A stretch of DNA of 64,000 nucleotides from HXMU1420-13 sp963691715 (GCA_963691715.1 OY829281.1:3100001-3164000), one strand, 5' to 3'. Shown: positions 1 to 8,648, counted from the first letter of the stretch. Translations and numbers: made by a program. The notes: generated from the sequence alone by a model not told the origin.

Positions 1-2
1 AT

Positions 3-434
3 GGTAGACTTCGATATCTAATGAGGAAGTCAGAAAATAATACAAGCCCAAAATGGAAAAATATTCGCTTGAATAAGCAGAGTCTTGAAATCTTGGATTA
101 CTACATTAATAATAATAACCACAGCAGTTATATCTTCCCTTTATTTGAAGACCAAATTGATTACAGCTCGCCAGTTGTATACGATCGAGAAAAGAGTCGT
201 GTTAACTCGCTGACTAATCTAGACCTTAGAAAAATTGCTAAACTAGCTGGTATCGAAACCCATATTTCTTTTCATGTATCTAGGCATTCCTTTGCAAGAC
301 ATGCAGCTAATATGGGGATGAATATGTATGCTATCTCTAATGCATTAGCTCACTCTAATTTAAAGACTACTCAGACGTATCTTAAAAGCTTCGATGAAGA
401 CTTACTCGACCGAGAAATGGAACAATTATTTTAA
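3..434 (+). CDS. Tyrosine recombinase/integrase, C-terminal part (cut by window edge)
   Basis: Site-specific DNA recombinase that would integrate or excise the neighbouring island. The frame is open from base 3, before the first ATG (base 21), and reads GRLRYLMRKSENN, which fits a beta-hairpin inside the catalytic domain, so the gene begins outside the window and ATG21 is unlikely to be the true start. The catalytic pattern is visible: HVSR (HxxR box), then AHSNLKTTQTYL, where the second histidine and the nucleophilic tyrosine sit in the usual HxxxxTTxxY spacing. The usual LGH is here LAH. The first catalytic Arg is outside the window. Together with the tRNA-Leu at 14235 it suggests a tRNA-targeted mobile island. 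Sure of the family; target site is inference. Confidence 0.88.
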   Translation, partial: GRLRYLMRKSENNTSPKWKNIRLNKQSLEILDYYINNNNHSSYIFPLFEDQIDYSSPVVYDREKSRVNSLTNLDLRKIAKLAGIETHISFHVSRHSFARHAANMGMNMYAISNALAHSNLKTTQTYLKSFDEDLLDREMEQLF

Positions 435-759
435 GTGGATTTTAGCACATTCTAGGATAAATTAATTAAAATAAAGTTGTTCAAATCATAACGTAGAGCT
501 AGAATCCAAAATGTGGGCATAAGCATGGTAAAAGGTGGTTAAAAGTTCGGTGAAAACAGAGAGGTTTTGAACAAATTATCTAGAACAAAGAGGGGTAGTA
601 TCATAATAATGAGGGGTATTGCTTCTGGTGATTGAACTGTAACATATGTTAAGGTTAAAAACCCCTCCGTATACAAATTATGCTAATTGTAGGTGGTGCT
701 TAGATACTTGAAAAAGTATGCCCCTTTAGTTACGTTCTCATTTAGTTTAAAGGTGAAAA
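435..759. other. Intergenic region without a gene (325 bp)
   Basis: No open frame of convincing length and no RNA gene were seen. It holds two copies of GAGGGGTA about 22 bp apart (near 593 and 621) and probably the promoter of the downstream restriction operon. An AAAGGTG ribosome binding site lies just before the ATG at 760. No copy of the tRNA-Leu 3' end was found here, so an attachment site, if present, is beyond the left edge. Confidence 0.5.
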
Positions 760-1806
760 ATGAGAAAAAAGCAAATTGAACAAGAAATAAACAAGTATGG
801 GGCAAAATTTTTTGAAGCTGTAAGGCAAACAATCATCGATAGAGCGACTGAACCCCTTTCTTATAATCCTGAAGAACATAAAAACAACAAGGATAAGTTG
901 ATTCATAAAGTGGATAAACTCTCTAAAATATCTGAGTATAATGCTTCCATCGGCATTGATGATCTATGGAAATTGATGTATGAGCTTATTTTTTATTCTG
1001 GGACTAGAGCTAAAAAAGCAAGTGATGAGATTGAATCATTCGAAAAATACAGTGTTTTTTCTGATTTCCGAAAACTAGTACATAGGGATTGGAATTTTGA
1101 CAAGAAAGAATGGGTGAAGTTCCGAAAATACTATAAGAATATTTATGGTTCTAGCTGGTTAAAGCATATTATTAACAACAAGAATGCAAGATTACTTTAC
1201 AAAACCCATTTTAAAAATACAGGTATCAAAGCATTTCAATTAATGACTAAAACGGGTGAATTTAAAGGAATTAAGTTTTCTGCGATGGAAGATAAGATGG
1301 TTAAGTATATTACGGTGGCTAAACATCTTTTTGATAAAGAGAATTCTTGTCCTGGCATACCAATACTTGAGCAATTTACTGGACCAAATTATAAATTTGA
1401 AGATTATCGTTTTTGGGGCATTCATTGTCAGTTTGCCTATTTATTGGGAGAAATTACTGCATTTCACCTTATGATGGACTTGGGTTTTAATACAGTTAAA
1501 CCAGATAGAGTACTTACGTATTTATTTTCTAAATTAGGCTGGTTAGAAGTATTTCCACCAGAAGTGACTAAAGAATATGTTAATAAGAACTATAATAACC
1601 CTAGAGTATGGAGGGATGTCATAGATAAGGCTTTGCATCTTAAAAAAGTTATCCCCGATCATTATTCCAATCCACTTCGGCAAATAGATATTTGGATTGT
1701 GAAGTACGGTCAAGAACCAGAAGATAGTTTTGGAATCACTAAAAACCTCCAAAAAGAATATCCAATTGAACAACTCTATAAAGACATTAAAAGCAGAATT
1801 AATTAA
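760..1806 (+). CDS. Putative HhH-GPD-like DNA glycosylase, first gene of the restriction operon
   Basis: A 348-residue protein of uncertain function. Residues 229-260 read LGEITAFHLMMDLGF, then VKPDRVLTYLFSKLG. This resembles the helix-hairpin-helix plus catalytic-Asp segment of HhH-GPD base-excision glycosylases (for example the VDTHV segment of endonuclease III and the KPDRHL segment of Tag-like enzymes), with D249 as the candidate catalytic aspartate. A following LRQIDIWIVKYGQ (306-318) also fits that fold. The N-terminal 200 residues are helical and unrecognised, and no iron-sulfur cysteine cluster is visible. It ends 2 bp before hsdM, so it is almost certainly cotranscribed with the restriction genes. 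It could supply base removal against modified phage DNA; that is inference. Gene real: sure; glycosylase: moderate. Confidence 0.6.
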   Translation: MRKKQIEQEINKYGAKFFEAVRQTIIDRATEPLSYNPEEHKNNKDKLIHKVDKLSKISEYNASIGIDDLWKLMYELIFYSGTRAKKASDEIESFEKYSVFSDFRKLVHRDWNFDKKEWVKFRKYYKNIYGSSWLKHIINNKNARLLYKTHFKNTGIKAFQLMTKTGEFKGIKFSAMEDKMVKYITVAKHLFDKENSCPGIPILEQFTGPNYKFEDYRFWGIHCQFAYLLGEITAFHLMMDLGFNTVKPDRVLTYLFSKLGWLEVFPPEVTKEYVNKNYNNPRVWRDVIDKALHLKKVIPDHYSNPLRQIDIWIVKYGQEPEDSFGITKNLQKEYPIEQLYKDIKSRIN

Positions 1807-1808
1807 CT

Positions 1809-3284
1809 ATGCTCACAGGCGAATTAAAGAATAAAGTAGATAAGATCTGGGAGACCCTTTGGACGGCAGGGATCTCCAACCCACTAACGGTGATTGAACA
1901 GTTAACCTACCTGTTGTTCATTAAAGGATTGGACGACCAACAGCTAAAAGCAGAGAAGAAGGCGGAGCGTACCCAAAAACCTATAGAGAGCCCTGTGTTC
2001 ACTCAGCAACAAGGGAATCTAAGATGGAGGAATATTAAGCAATTGGCGCCAGAAGAGATGTTTGAAGCCATCCGAGATCAGGTATTTCCATTCATCAAAG
2101 AATTGGGCGGGCAAAACGGGAACACTTATCGCAAGCACATGGAGGGGGCAATCTTCATGTTTCCCAAAGCTTCTACTCTTGCTCGGGTGGTTGAGTTAAT
2201 CGATCAACTGGAAATGGATGATCGAGATACCAAAGGGGATTTATATGAGTATATGCTTGGAAAACTAAGTACTGCAGGGCAAAACGGACAGTTTCGTACT
2301 CCTAGACACATTATTAAGATGATGGTAGAGTTGATGGAACCCAAGCCCTTAGAGAATATTGCAGATCCTGCATGTGGAACAGCAGGCTTTTTGGTAGCAA
2401 CTGGGGAGTACATCCGTGGGCATTATGCAAAAGATATGGTAGAGGATAGAATACGCAAACATTTTCAGAACGAGATGTTTACTGGGTATGACTTCGACAA
2501 TTCCATGCTTCGCATCGGAAATATGAACATGGTGATGCATGGCTTTGATGGAGCAACCATCGACTACCGAGATACCTTATCCAGTGATAGTAAGGATTTG
2601 GATGAACACTATGATTTGATCCTTGCTAATCCACCATTTAAAGGATCGTTAGACTATGATAGCGTAGCCTCTGATCTGTTACAAATGGTAAAGACCAAGA
2701 AGACCGAACTCCTATTCATTGCCATGTTTTTGCGAGCATTAAAAATTGGGGGAAGGGCCGCAGTGGTCGTGCCGGACGGAGTACTGTTTGGAAGCTCGAA
2801 AGCACATAAAGAGATTCGGCGCTTATTGGTAGAGGAGCAACAGCTAAATGCTGTGATCTCTATGCCGAGTGGAGTATTTAAGCCGTATGCTGGGGTTAGT
2901 ACAGCCGTAGTACTTTTCACCAAAACCAATTCAGGTGGAACCGATACCGTTTGGTTCTACGACATGAAAGCCGATGGATATTCTTTGGACGATAAACGGG
3001 ATAAAGTGGAACAGGATGATATCCCAGATATCATTGCTCGGTATGGTAGCAGAGAAAAAGAAATTGATCGCAAACGGACCGAACAAAGCTTTTTAGTTCC
3101 AAAAGAAGAGATTGTAGCACAGAATTATGATCTCTCCATTAACCGCTACAAAGAAATTGAATATGAAGCCGTGGAATACGATTCCCCCACGGAAATCATT
3201 AACGGAAAAGAGGGAGAACCCGGATTACGCCAGCTCGCTGAAGAACGTCTCCAGATTTTGGATGAGCTGGAGGGGTTGGTTTGA
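1809..3284 (+). CDS. hsdM: Type I restriction-modification DNA adenine methyltransferase subunit HsdM
   Basis: The N6-adenine methyltransferase subunit, which works with HsdS to methylate the recognition sequence and, with HsdR, forms the restriction complex. The 491 residues are normal length: helical HsdM_N domain (about 5-130), GQFRTP (160-165) opening the N6_Mtase domain, S-adenosylmethionine motif I DPACGTAGF (186-194), and catalytic motif IV NPPF (274-277). Its base composition is noticeably richer in G+C than the gene before it, which suggests a separate history. It starts 2 bp after the upstream gene and its TGA overlaps the TTG start of hsdS (TTGA), indicating translational coupling. 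Confidence 0.96.
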   Translation: MLTGELKNKVDKIWETLWTAGISNPLTVIEQLTYLLFIKGLDDQQLKAEKKAERTQKPIESPVFTQQQGNLRWRNIKQLAPEEMFEAIRDQVFPFIKELGGQNGNTYRKHMEGAIFMFPKASTLARVVELIDQLEMDDRDTKGDLYEYMLGKLSTAGQNGQFRTPRHIIKMMVELMEPKPLENIADPACGTAGFLVATGEYIRGHYAKDMVEDRIRKHFQNEMFTGYDFDNSMLRIGNMNMVMHGFDGATIDYRDTLSSDSKDLDEHYDLILANPPFKGSLDYDSVASDLLQMVKTKKTELLFIAMFLRALKIGGRAAVVVPDGVLFGSSKAHKEIRRLLVEEQQLNAVISMPSGVFKPYAGVSTAVVLFTKTNSGGTDTVWFYDMKADGYSLDDKRDKVEQDDIPDIIARYGSREKEIDRKRTEQSFLVPKEEIVAQNYDLSINRYKEIEYEAVEYDSPTEIINGKEGEPGLRQLAEERLQILDELEGLV

Positions 3285-4465
3285 GAATAGTTAGGTTAGA
3301 GGAGTTCACTAATATAAGCTCTGGACAAGGTGCGCCTCAAGGTGATTCGTCTTATTCCTACGATGAAGGAATTCCATTCATTAAAGCAAGGGATTTGGAT
3401 TTTTTAACAAATGGTGGGTCTATTCATGAAGTTCAAAAAGTTAGTAGTGAAGTAGCAAGAGACTATAAGCTTATTGAATTCCCAAAAGAAAGTATTGTGT
3501 TCGCTAAAAGCGGGATGTCCGCAAAGAAAGATAGGGTTCATTGTTTAGATGCTGACTCCTATGTAGTTAATCATCTTGCTATTATTGAACCAAATGAACA
3601 AGAATTTTTAAGCAGTTTTCTAACTTACTATTTACAGTATTATAAACCATCTAAATTAATAAGAGATGAGGCATATCCTTCTATTCGAATCTCAGATATA
3701 CGAAAGCTTAAAATCCCCCTCCCCAGCCTCGAAAAGCAGAAAGCCATTGTAGCCAAGCTCGACCGGGCACAGCGCCTCATTGAAATCGACAAAGCCATGC
3801 TCGCGAAATACGACCAACTCATCCAAAGTGTGTTCCTGGATATGTTTGGGGATCCGGTTACAAACCCAAAGGGGTGGGAGGTTACTGAGCTTGGAAATTA
3901 TATTGAGTACTTAGCGGATATTGGATCTAATGGTGCAAATAAATTGGTTGCAGAGAAATTAGTGATGAGTCACACTCCAGATTATGCAATTATGGTTAGA
4001 ACGGTAAACTTTACTGCAAATGATTTCGAGAGTAATGTTAAATATGTGTCTAAAGAGGTCTTCGATTTTTTCAAAAAGTCTCAGGTCTTTGGCGGTGAAA
4101 TGATTATGAATAAAATTGGTAGTGCTGGGTCATTCTGGATGATGCCATTCCTTAAAAGACCAGTCTCACTTGGTTTGAATCAATTTATGATAAGATACAC
4201 TGGTATTAATCCTCATTTCGTTTACCACTTTCTTAGCACAGATTTTGGTCAGAAGGTTATCAAATCAAAAATCAGAGGTGTAGCTACAAAATCAATTACA
4301 AAATCTGCAGTCAGGGAACTTCCAATCTATATTACACCAAAATTATTACAAGAAGAATTTCAAAAGAAACTGAAGAGAATTGAAGATGAAATAAATGAGC
4401 AACAAAATAATCTCCTTAAAACTCAAGATTTGTTTTCATCTTTGATACAGGAGGTATTTAGATGA
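3281..4465 (+). CDS. hsdS: Type I restriction-modification specificity subunit HsdS
   Basis: The DNA-recognition subunit that sets the target sequence of the HsdM/HsdR complex. It has two target-recognition domains (about 1-140 and 200-345) separated by a conserved coiled coil around LPSLEKQKAIVAKLDRAQRL (about 145-200), and a second coil at the C-terminus (QEEFQKKLKRIEDEINEQQN). The start is TTG at 3281, preceded by GGAGGGG and overlapping the hsdM stop. The central coil and the junction FLDMFGDPVTNPKGW are encoded by clearly more GC-rich DNA than either recognition domain. That is the expected footprint of recognition-domain replacement by recombination. The stop overlaps the start of the TIR gene by ATGA. 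Confidence 0.94.
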   Translation: MRIVRLEEFTNISSGQGAPQGDSSYSYDEGIPFIKARDLDFLTNGGSIHEVQKVSSEVARDYKLIEFPKESIVFAKSGMSAKKDRVHCLDADSYVVNHLAIIEPNEQEFLSSFLTYYLQYYKPSKLIRDEAYPSIRISDIRKLKIPLPSLEKQKAIVAKLDRAQRLIEIDKAMLAKYDQLIQSVFLDMFGDPVTNPKGWEVTELGNYIEYLADIGSNGANKLVAEKLVMSHTPDYAIMVRTVNFTANDFESNVKYVSKEVFDFFKKSQVFGGEMIMNKIGSAGSFWMMPFLKRPVSLGLNQFMIRYTGINPHFVYHFLSTDFGQKVIKSKIRGVATKSITKSAVRELPIYITPKLLQEEFQKKLKRIEDEINEQQNNLLKTQDLFSSLIQEVFR

Positions 4466-5412
4466 TGAATGGGCTGGATAAAATCGAACTCATTTCGGAA
4501 ATAGGACGTGAATTACAATCGCGAATGACTTTTGAGGAGTTGAACATCCTATTAAAAACATATGGTGTTGATGTAGTTGATAATCCAATCAAGTACTATC
4601 ATAGTAAGTGGACATATGTTAAGAATCGACTTGCCGATATTGAAGATCAAACCATCATCAGAATTGCGAGAGAGTTAAGCTTGGAGCACTCTATAATCAA
4701 TGAAGAGAATGTAGAATACAGTTTAGCTGAAACTACATTTTGGGACCCAGGTTACTTTAAGTTGTTCATAAGCCACTTAGCTTCTTATAGAAAGAATATT
4801 GGGTTTCTTAAAAGTTCATTAAAAGAATACGGTATTAGCAGTTTTGTCGCACATGAGGACATTGAACCTACAAAAGAATGGCAAATTGAGATAGAGAAAG
4901 CCTTGTATTCAATGGATGCTTTATGTGCAGTTTTGATGCCTGGTTTTAAAGAAAGCGATTGGACTGATCAAGAGGTTGGAGTGGCAATTGGAAGGAATAA
5001 ATTGATAATACCTATCCGAAAAGGAAAAGATCCATATGGGTTTATTGGTAAGTATCAGGGCTTTCAAGCTGAGGGTAAAAATATCGGAGAAGTAGCTGAG
5101 GGAATTTTCACAGTTTTAATTACTCATGAAAAGACAAAATTGATAATGATTGAAGTATTATCAGATTTACTCTTGAGATCACCGCTTGCAACTACTGCAA
5201 AAAAATGGTTAGATCTAATAATTAAGATTGAGAACATTCCAATCTCAATGGTAAAAAAACTCAGAGCAGGTTTTATTCGTAATAAAAATCTTGATAATAA
5301 AACACTTAGATATGAATTCAATGAATTTTTAGATGAGTATGGTCTCGATTATGTGCTATTCGAAGAATTTGAACTAGAGAAACCGGTAATTGATGATGGT
5401 CTTCCTTTCTGA
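4462..5412 (+). CDS. TIR-domain protein translationally coupled to hsdS
   Basis: Residues 97-205 form a bacterial TIR domain: YFKLFISHLASYR (betaA), then GISSFVAHEDIEP, ALYSMDALCAVLMPGF, and WTDQEVGVAIGR, with E171 as the probable catalytic glutamate of NADase-type TIRs. Residues 1-95 are a helical domain of unknown family. The C-terminal 110 residues resemble no effector I recognise. Bacterial TIR proteins commonly degrade NAD+ or make cyclic ADP-ribose signals in anti-phage defence. Here the gene has a strong AGGAGGT site at 4449 and overlaps the hsdS stop by ATGA, so it is built as part of the type I operon. Either of the adjacent ATGs (4462, 4465) could start it. Domain sure; role as abortive back-up to restriction is inference. 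Confidence 0.9.
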   Translation: MMNGLDKIELISEIGRELQSRMTFEELNILLKTYGVDVVDNPIKYYHSKWTYVKNRLADIEDQTIIRIARELSLEHSIINEENVEYSLAETTFWDPGYFKLFISHLASYRKNIGFLKSSLKEYGISSFVAHEDIEPTKEWQIEIEKALYSMDALCAVLMPGFKESDWTDQEVGVAIGRNKLIIPIRKGKDPYGFIGKYQGFQAEGKNIGEVAEGIFTVLITHEKTKLIMIEVLSDLLLRSPLATTAKKWLDLIIKIENIPISMVKKLRAGFIRNKNLDNKTLRYEFNEFLDEYGLDYVLFEEFELEKPVIDDGLPF

Positions 5413-5453
5413 TAAATATTTCCATTTTTAATTCTTTACATCCAGAGTAACTA

Positions 5454-5534
5454 GAGTTTATCGAAGATGCCAAAGCGATGGAGCGATTGGTATATTTCGA
5501 ACCAGAGAGTTCTGCAGAAGAACTCGTTACCTGA
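5454..5534 (+). pseudogene. Decayed 5' fragment related to hsdR
   Basis: The first 47 bp (5454-5500) match the 5' coding part of hsdR (8845-8891) with a single mismatch and encode EFIEDAKAMERLVYFE in the same frame. The fragment then diverges (PESSAEELVT) and stops at 5532. Further downstream, up to about 5600, short pieces still resemble an HsdR N-terminus in shifting frames (for example DLEW-like). It has no start codon of its own. It marks where an hsdR gene once followed the TIR gene directly. The rest of 5413-5725 holds no gene that I can see. Confidence 0.7.
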
Positions 5535-5725
5535 TAAAAAAGCTTGTATTATGAATGTGGGAAAAAGATAAAGATTTGGAGTGGTTGCATAAGACCGACC
5601 TTTAAATCGATCGTTTTAAATTATTGGGATATATGTACTAGGTTACTTTCGCTTTTAGGTATAGTAGGGAATATGATTTGGGTTAATAACTTTAATGCGA
5701 ATCTTTCTCTTTCTATGCTTTAGGA

Positions 5726-7264
5726 TTATATCCCTAAATAGGTGTTTACGTTTTTGTATAGAAATTCAGTCTTTAAATGGCTCATCTCCTTTAAGAAATA
5801 ATCCTGATCTTTATTTAAATCAGAGATAGGAAGTACTACCCAAAAATCAGTTCCAAATAATGTTCGCTCTTTCATTAATGTAGCATCAGTGCCGCCTGTA
5901 GCAATCTTATCTTTAAAAGATTGAACCGTATGGGGCGATTCGAGATTGAAGGAGAAATCGGCATAAAGATTAGGGAAATCATTCATCATAGTTAAAATAG
6001 TGGCAATGCGATGTTTTGTTCTCGGGTTTCCATCCCAAGCATTTCGCCCACCAAAATGTCCTAAGCATAAGCGTAGATTCTGGTGCCTACTTAACACGGG
6101 TATCCATTCACTAGGTTCATTTAATTTTCTAGTACGGTCTTTCCGTCGTTGATCTTCAATTACTACTCGCTCCGTGCCTCGGTAAGCCACAATTTTTGAG
6201 GCGAAAGTAGAGATCATTTCACCCCCACAGTGCGTCATAACGGGTATATTTTTTTCTGCACAAATTTTAAAGATTGGGTCTAATGCTGGGTCAGCAGGAA
6301 GATACCCCAATGCTGGATAGCATTTTACGCCAAAATATGTTGGATCATTTTTATCGAAGGCATTTAAAAAAACTTGGTACAAATTTTTAGACCCTGAATC
6401 ATTAGCACGGCGTGGGTCTAAAGGTAAAAATGGCAAAATAGCTTCTGATTTACCAAGCTGTGCGAGTTCGGTATTTTGCTGCATGTATGTTTTTTCACTA
6501 CTGCCTTGCCATCCACTATTAAGATCCATTCCCAATACAATGGTAAGCTGCTCTTTATTGGCAGAAAATCTTTTGTTATATACCTTATTGATGGCATAAT
6601 TATGTTCGAAAGTATGTAAAACGGAGCTCATCTGTTTGGATCTTAAAATCTTAATGGTCTGTTTCACTCGCTTGAAAAATCCTTTTCGATCAAAACTAAG
6701 CAGCGCCATTTTTACGGTAGACGTACTTGTGCTTTTGGTTAAAGCTATAGGCTGGTTTAATTGTTTTTCAAGTTCATCCAACTGGGCTTCAAAATCATTA
6801 AGAAAATCCGACACTGTAATTGAATCGACTGATATACGACTGTTGTATTCTATTTCTTGTATGAACGCTTCAATAGGTTGATTAAATTCTTCATTTATTT
6901 CTGCGAGGGATACATAATCAAAAGAACTATTACCTCCTGGAAGCAAATCATTGATGAAGTTAGCCTTCTTAAAATGTATGGATTTTGCATTCAATGTTAC
7001 GACCCCAAAAATTCGTCGAAAAATTCGTTTTATAGCCCAATAAATTGCTGGAGGTAAAAATTCAGCAAAACTGGCTAATAAACGAGTGATTAGATAAGTG
7101 ACTTTTACACATTCGCCATCAAATACATGGCAATGGGCATCAAAAACATAGTTATTATTGGTATAAATTTGTTGTGCTTTTGATCCCAATCGTGTTCTTG
7201 GATCATTACTAACACTATTTTGTGCTTTATTTATGAAATCAAGTTGTTCTTTCGAGTATGGCAT
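5726..7264 (-). CDS. TIM-barrel metal-dependent hydrolase (amidohydrolase superfamily)
   Basis: A 512-residue predicted hydrolase of unknown substrate. Metal-ligand motifs of the Amidohydro_2 type are in order: DAHCH (42-46), GVKCYPALGY with K314 as possible bridging or substrate lysine, MTHCGG (H345), LGHFGG (H403), and FGTDFW (D473). The stretch between the HxH motif and the next ligand is about 300 residues, longer than usual, and includes a hydrophobic/basic segment (54-90) and a helical insert (120-240). No signal peptide. It is transcribed opposite to the restriction genes and lies within the block that separates the TIR gene from hsdR. No partner enzyme is adjacent, so a metabolic role cannot be named; it is probably island cargo. 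Confidence 0.85.
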   Translation of the reverse strand: MPYSKEQLDFINKAQNSVSNDPRTRLGSKAQQIYTNNNYVFDAHCHVFDGECVKVTYLITRLLASFAEFLPPAIYWAIKRIFRRIFGVVTLNAKSIHFKKANFINDLLPGGNSSFDYVSLAEINEEFNQPIEAFIQEIEYNSRISVDSITVSDFLNDFEAQLDELEKQLNQPIALTKSTSTSTVKMALLSFDRKGFFKRVKQTIKILRSKQMSSVLHTFEHNYAINKVYNKRFSANKEQLTIVLGMDLNSGWQGSSEKTYMQQNTELAQLGKSEAILPFLPLDPRRANDSGSKNLYQVFLNAFDKNDPTYFGVKCYPALGYLPADPALDPIFKICAEKNIPVMTHCGGEMISTFASKIVAYRGTERVVIEDQRRKDRTRKLNEPSEWIPVLSRHQNLRLCLGHFGGRNAWDGNPRTKHRIATILTMMNDFPNLYADFSFNLESPHTVQSFKDKIATGGTDATLMKERTLFGTDFWVVLPISDLNKDQDYFLKEMSHLKTEFLYKNVNTYLGI

Positions 7265-7315
7265 GACTATAAATTTAGTTATATAGCAATAAAAATAAAT
7301 AAAATAGAACTTTCC

Positions 7316-7333
7316 ACCACATGGCTATGTGGT
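7316..7333 (-). terminator. Hairpin between Fic gene and amidohydrolase gene
   Basis: A perfect 7-bp inverted repeat, ACCACAT-GGCT-ATGTGGT. On the minus strand it is followed by a T-rich run, so it could end the toxin-antitoxin transcript before the amidohydrolase gene. The T tract is interrupted, so termination is uncertain. Confidence 0.4.
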
Positions 7334-7373
7334 TTATATATATTAAATAAAGAAGAACAAGTGAATGATTAGG

Positions 7374-8045
7374 TTAGTATTCTTCGTCAATTTTATATAA
7401 ATAGGGTCGAAGGTAATTCACTAAAAATTTAAAACTTTCGGAGCTTGGATTCTTGTGGCAATAATTGAGTTTATTTAAAAACTTGCCTTTCCCATCGAAA
7501 TCTTTCCAGCTTAATACTAATTCATGGTTAGCTAAGTAAATATTTGAGATCATTCTTCCAATCCGACCGTTTGCATCGTAGAATGGGTGCACATTTACGA
7601 ACTTTTGATAAAAGCGCATAGCTTGATACAAGGGATCTTGTGTTTTCCAAACAAGGTGACCAACAGCTTCATTAACTCCATCTTCTATTTGTTCTGGCGG
7701 GTCTCCCCTAAACCGTTGTGTATAGCGATGACCATGTTGAAGACCAAATCTGATAATACCGTTACCTGGATCTGTTCTTTTTCTATAATCACCGGCAAAT
7801 GTGAATAAACCTTGATAAATAAACTCATGAATTAACCTTGGAAGAAATGCATATATATCTCTTGTTTTCCACTTCTTAAGATTGTCTTCATTGAAAATCG
7901 CTCGTAGCTTAGCATGCTGAAGTATTTGATATCTACTCCAAGTTACTTTATAAACTTCTGCTGGTTTTAATTGATCAGATGCTGCAAAATCAGAAATAAG
8001 ATCTAATGTGGACTCAAGTTCAGCGGCATCAATTTTTAATTCCAT
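7374..8045 (-). CDS. Fic-domain protein, probable toxin of a Panacea toxin-antitoxin pair
   Basis: Fic enzymes transfer AMP or another nucleotide-derived group to target proteins. The signature is present at residues 153-164 as HPFYDANGRIGR. The catalytic His153 and the phosphate-binding NGRxxR are kept, while the usual Gly before Asn is Ala. An upstream FTFAGDYRKRTDPGNGIIRF (about 81-100) is the beta-hairpin flap that positions targets. No obvious [S/T]xxxE[G/N] inhibitory helix is visible in the protein. Its start lies 17 bp inside the 3' end of the upstream DUF4065 gene, so the two are translationally coupled. Family sure; toxin role inferred from pairing. Confidence 0.9.
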   Translation of the reverse strand: MELKIDAAELESTLDLISDFAASDQLKPAEVYKVTWSRYQILQHAKLRAIFNEDNLKKWKTRDIYAFLPRLIHEFIYQGLFTFAGDYRKRTDPGNGIIRFGLQHGHRYTQRFRGDPPEQIEDGVNEAVGHLVWKTQDPLYQAMRFYQKFVNVHPFYDANGRIGRMISNIYLANHELVLSWKDFDGKGKFLNKLNYCHKNPSSESFKFLVNYLRPYLYKIDEEY

Positions 8046-8616
8046 AGTTGCTCAACATTTTCGAGAGTCTCTCCTTCTCTGTAGAAAAACTGTTAAGATA
8101 TTCTTCTATATTACTGAATTCTGGAACATACTCCTTTTCCATATCAAATGTAAAAGCGTAGTGAGAAGTAGTTTTTGGAGGGTAATATGTGTTACCCTCC
8201 TTTAGGGGAAAGTTCTTGGCAAAAACCTGAGGGGAGTAGTAATCAACAAGTATATCGTCTGGAATAATCCCGCTTTTAGTTACATACATCTTCCAAGGAT
8301 CTTCTTCATGGGTTGTTTTTGATAGCTCAATGGCAGAATACACAGAATAACTATCCAGAACGAAATCAATAAATTGGTTTTGTAACTTTGTTTCTTCATC
8401 ACCTGCTATTATAGATGCACCAAAACTTTTATAAGCCCCATAAATATCAGGATCAACAGGGCCGTGTTGCCAAGCTTCAAATGATGCTTCAAATATCTTT
8501 TCACCTGCTACTAATTGCCAAACATAGCAATAGTACATCAGCTTTTGAAGCTTCATCGGGCTTATGGAACCAGGATATTTCCCTACAATGTATTTAGCTA
8601 GTTGGAACTTGTTCAT
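8029..8616 (-). CDS. Panacea-domain (DUF4065/SocA-like) protein, probable antitoxin
   Basis: 195 residues with the hallmarks of the Panacea (DUF4065) domain: SPMKLQKLMYYCYVWQL (about 19-35) and EAWQHGPVDPDIYGAYK (47-63). Panacea domains are known as versatile antitoxins that neutralise many unrelated toxin folds, including Fic proteins, usually as a separate domain in a two-gene operon. Here it is the first gene of a minus-strand pair with the Fic gene. The C-terminal 80 residues are outside the core domain and could carry the toxin-specific contact. A palindrome 33 bp upstream may be its operator. Confidence 0.88.
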   Translation of the reverse strand: MNKFQLAKYIVGKYPGSISPMKLQKLMYYCYVWQLVAGEKIFEASFEAWQHGPVDPDIYGAYKSFGASIIAGDEETKLQNQFIDFVLDSYSVYSAIELSKTTHEEDPWKMYVTKSGIIPDDILVDYYSPQVFAKNFPLKEGNTYYPPKTTSHYAFTFDMEKEYVPEFSNIEEYLNSFSTEKERLSKMLSNYGIKN

Positions 8617-8648
8617 GTATTTAAACCTCTATTGTGAAACTAATATAC

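Noticed and set aside
435..759. Attachment-site repeat next to the integrase
   Set aside because: No match to the tRNA-Leu 3' end was found in this stretch; the partner site must be outside the window if it exists.
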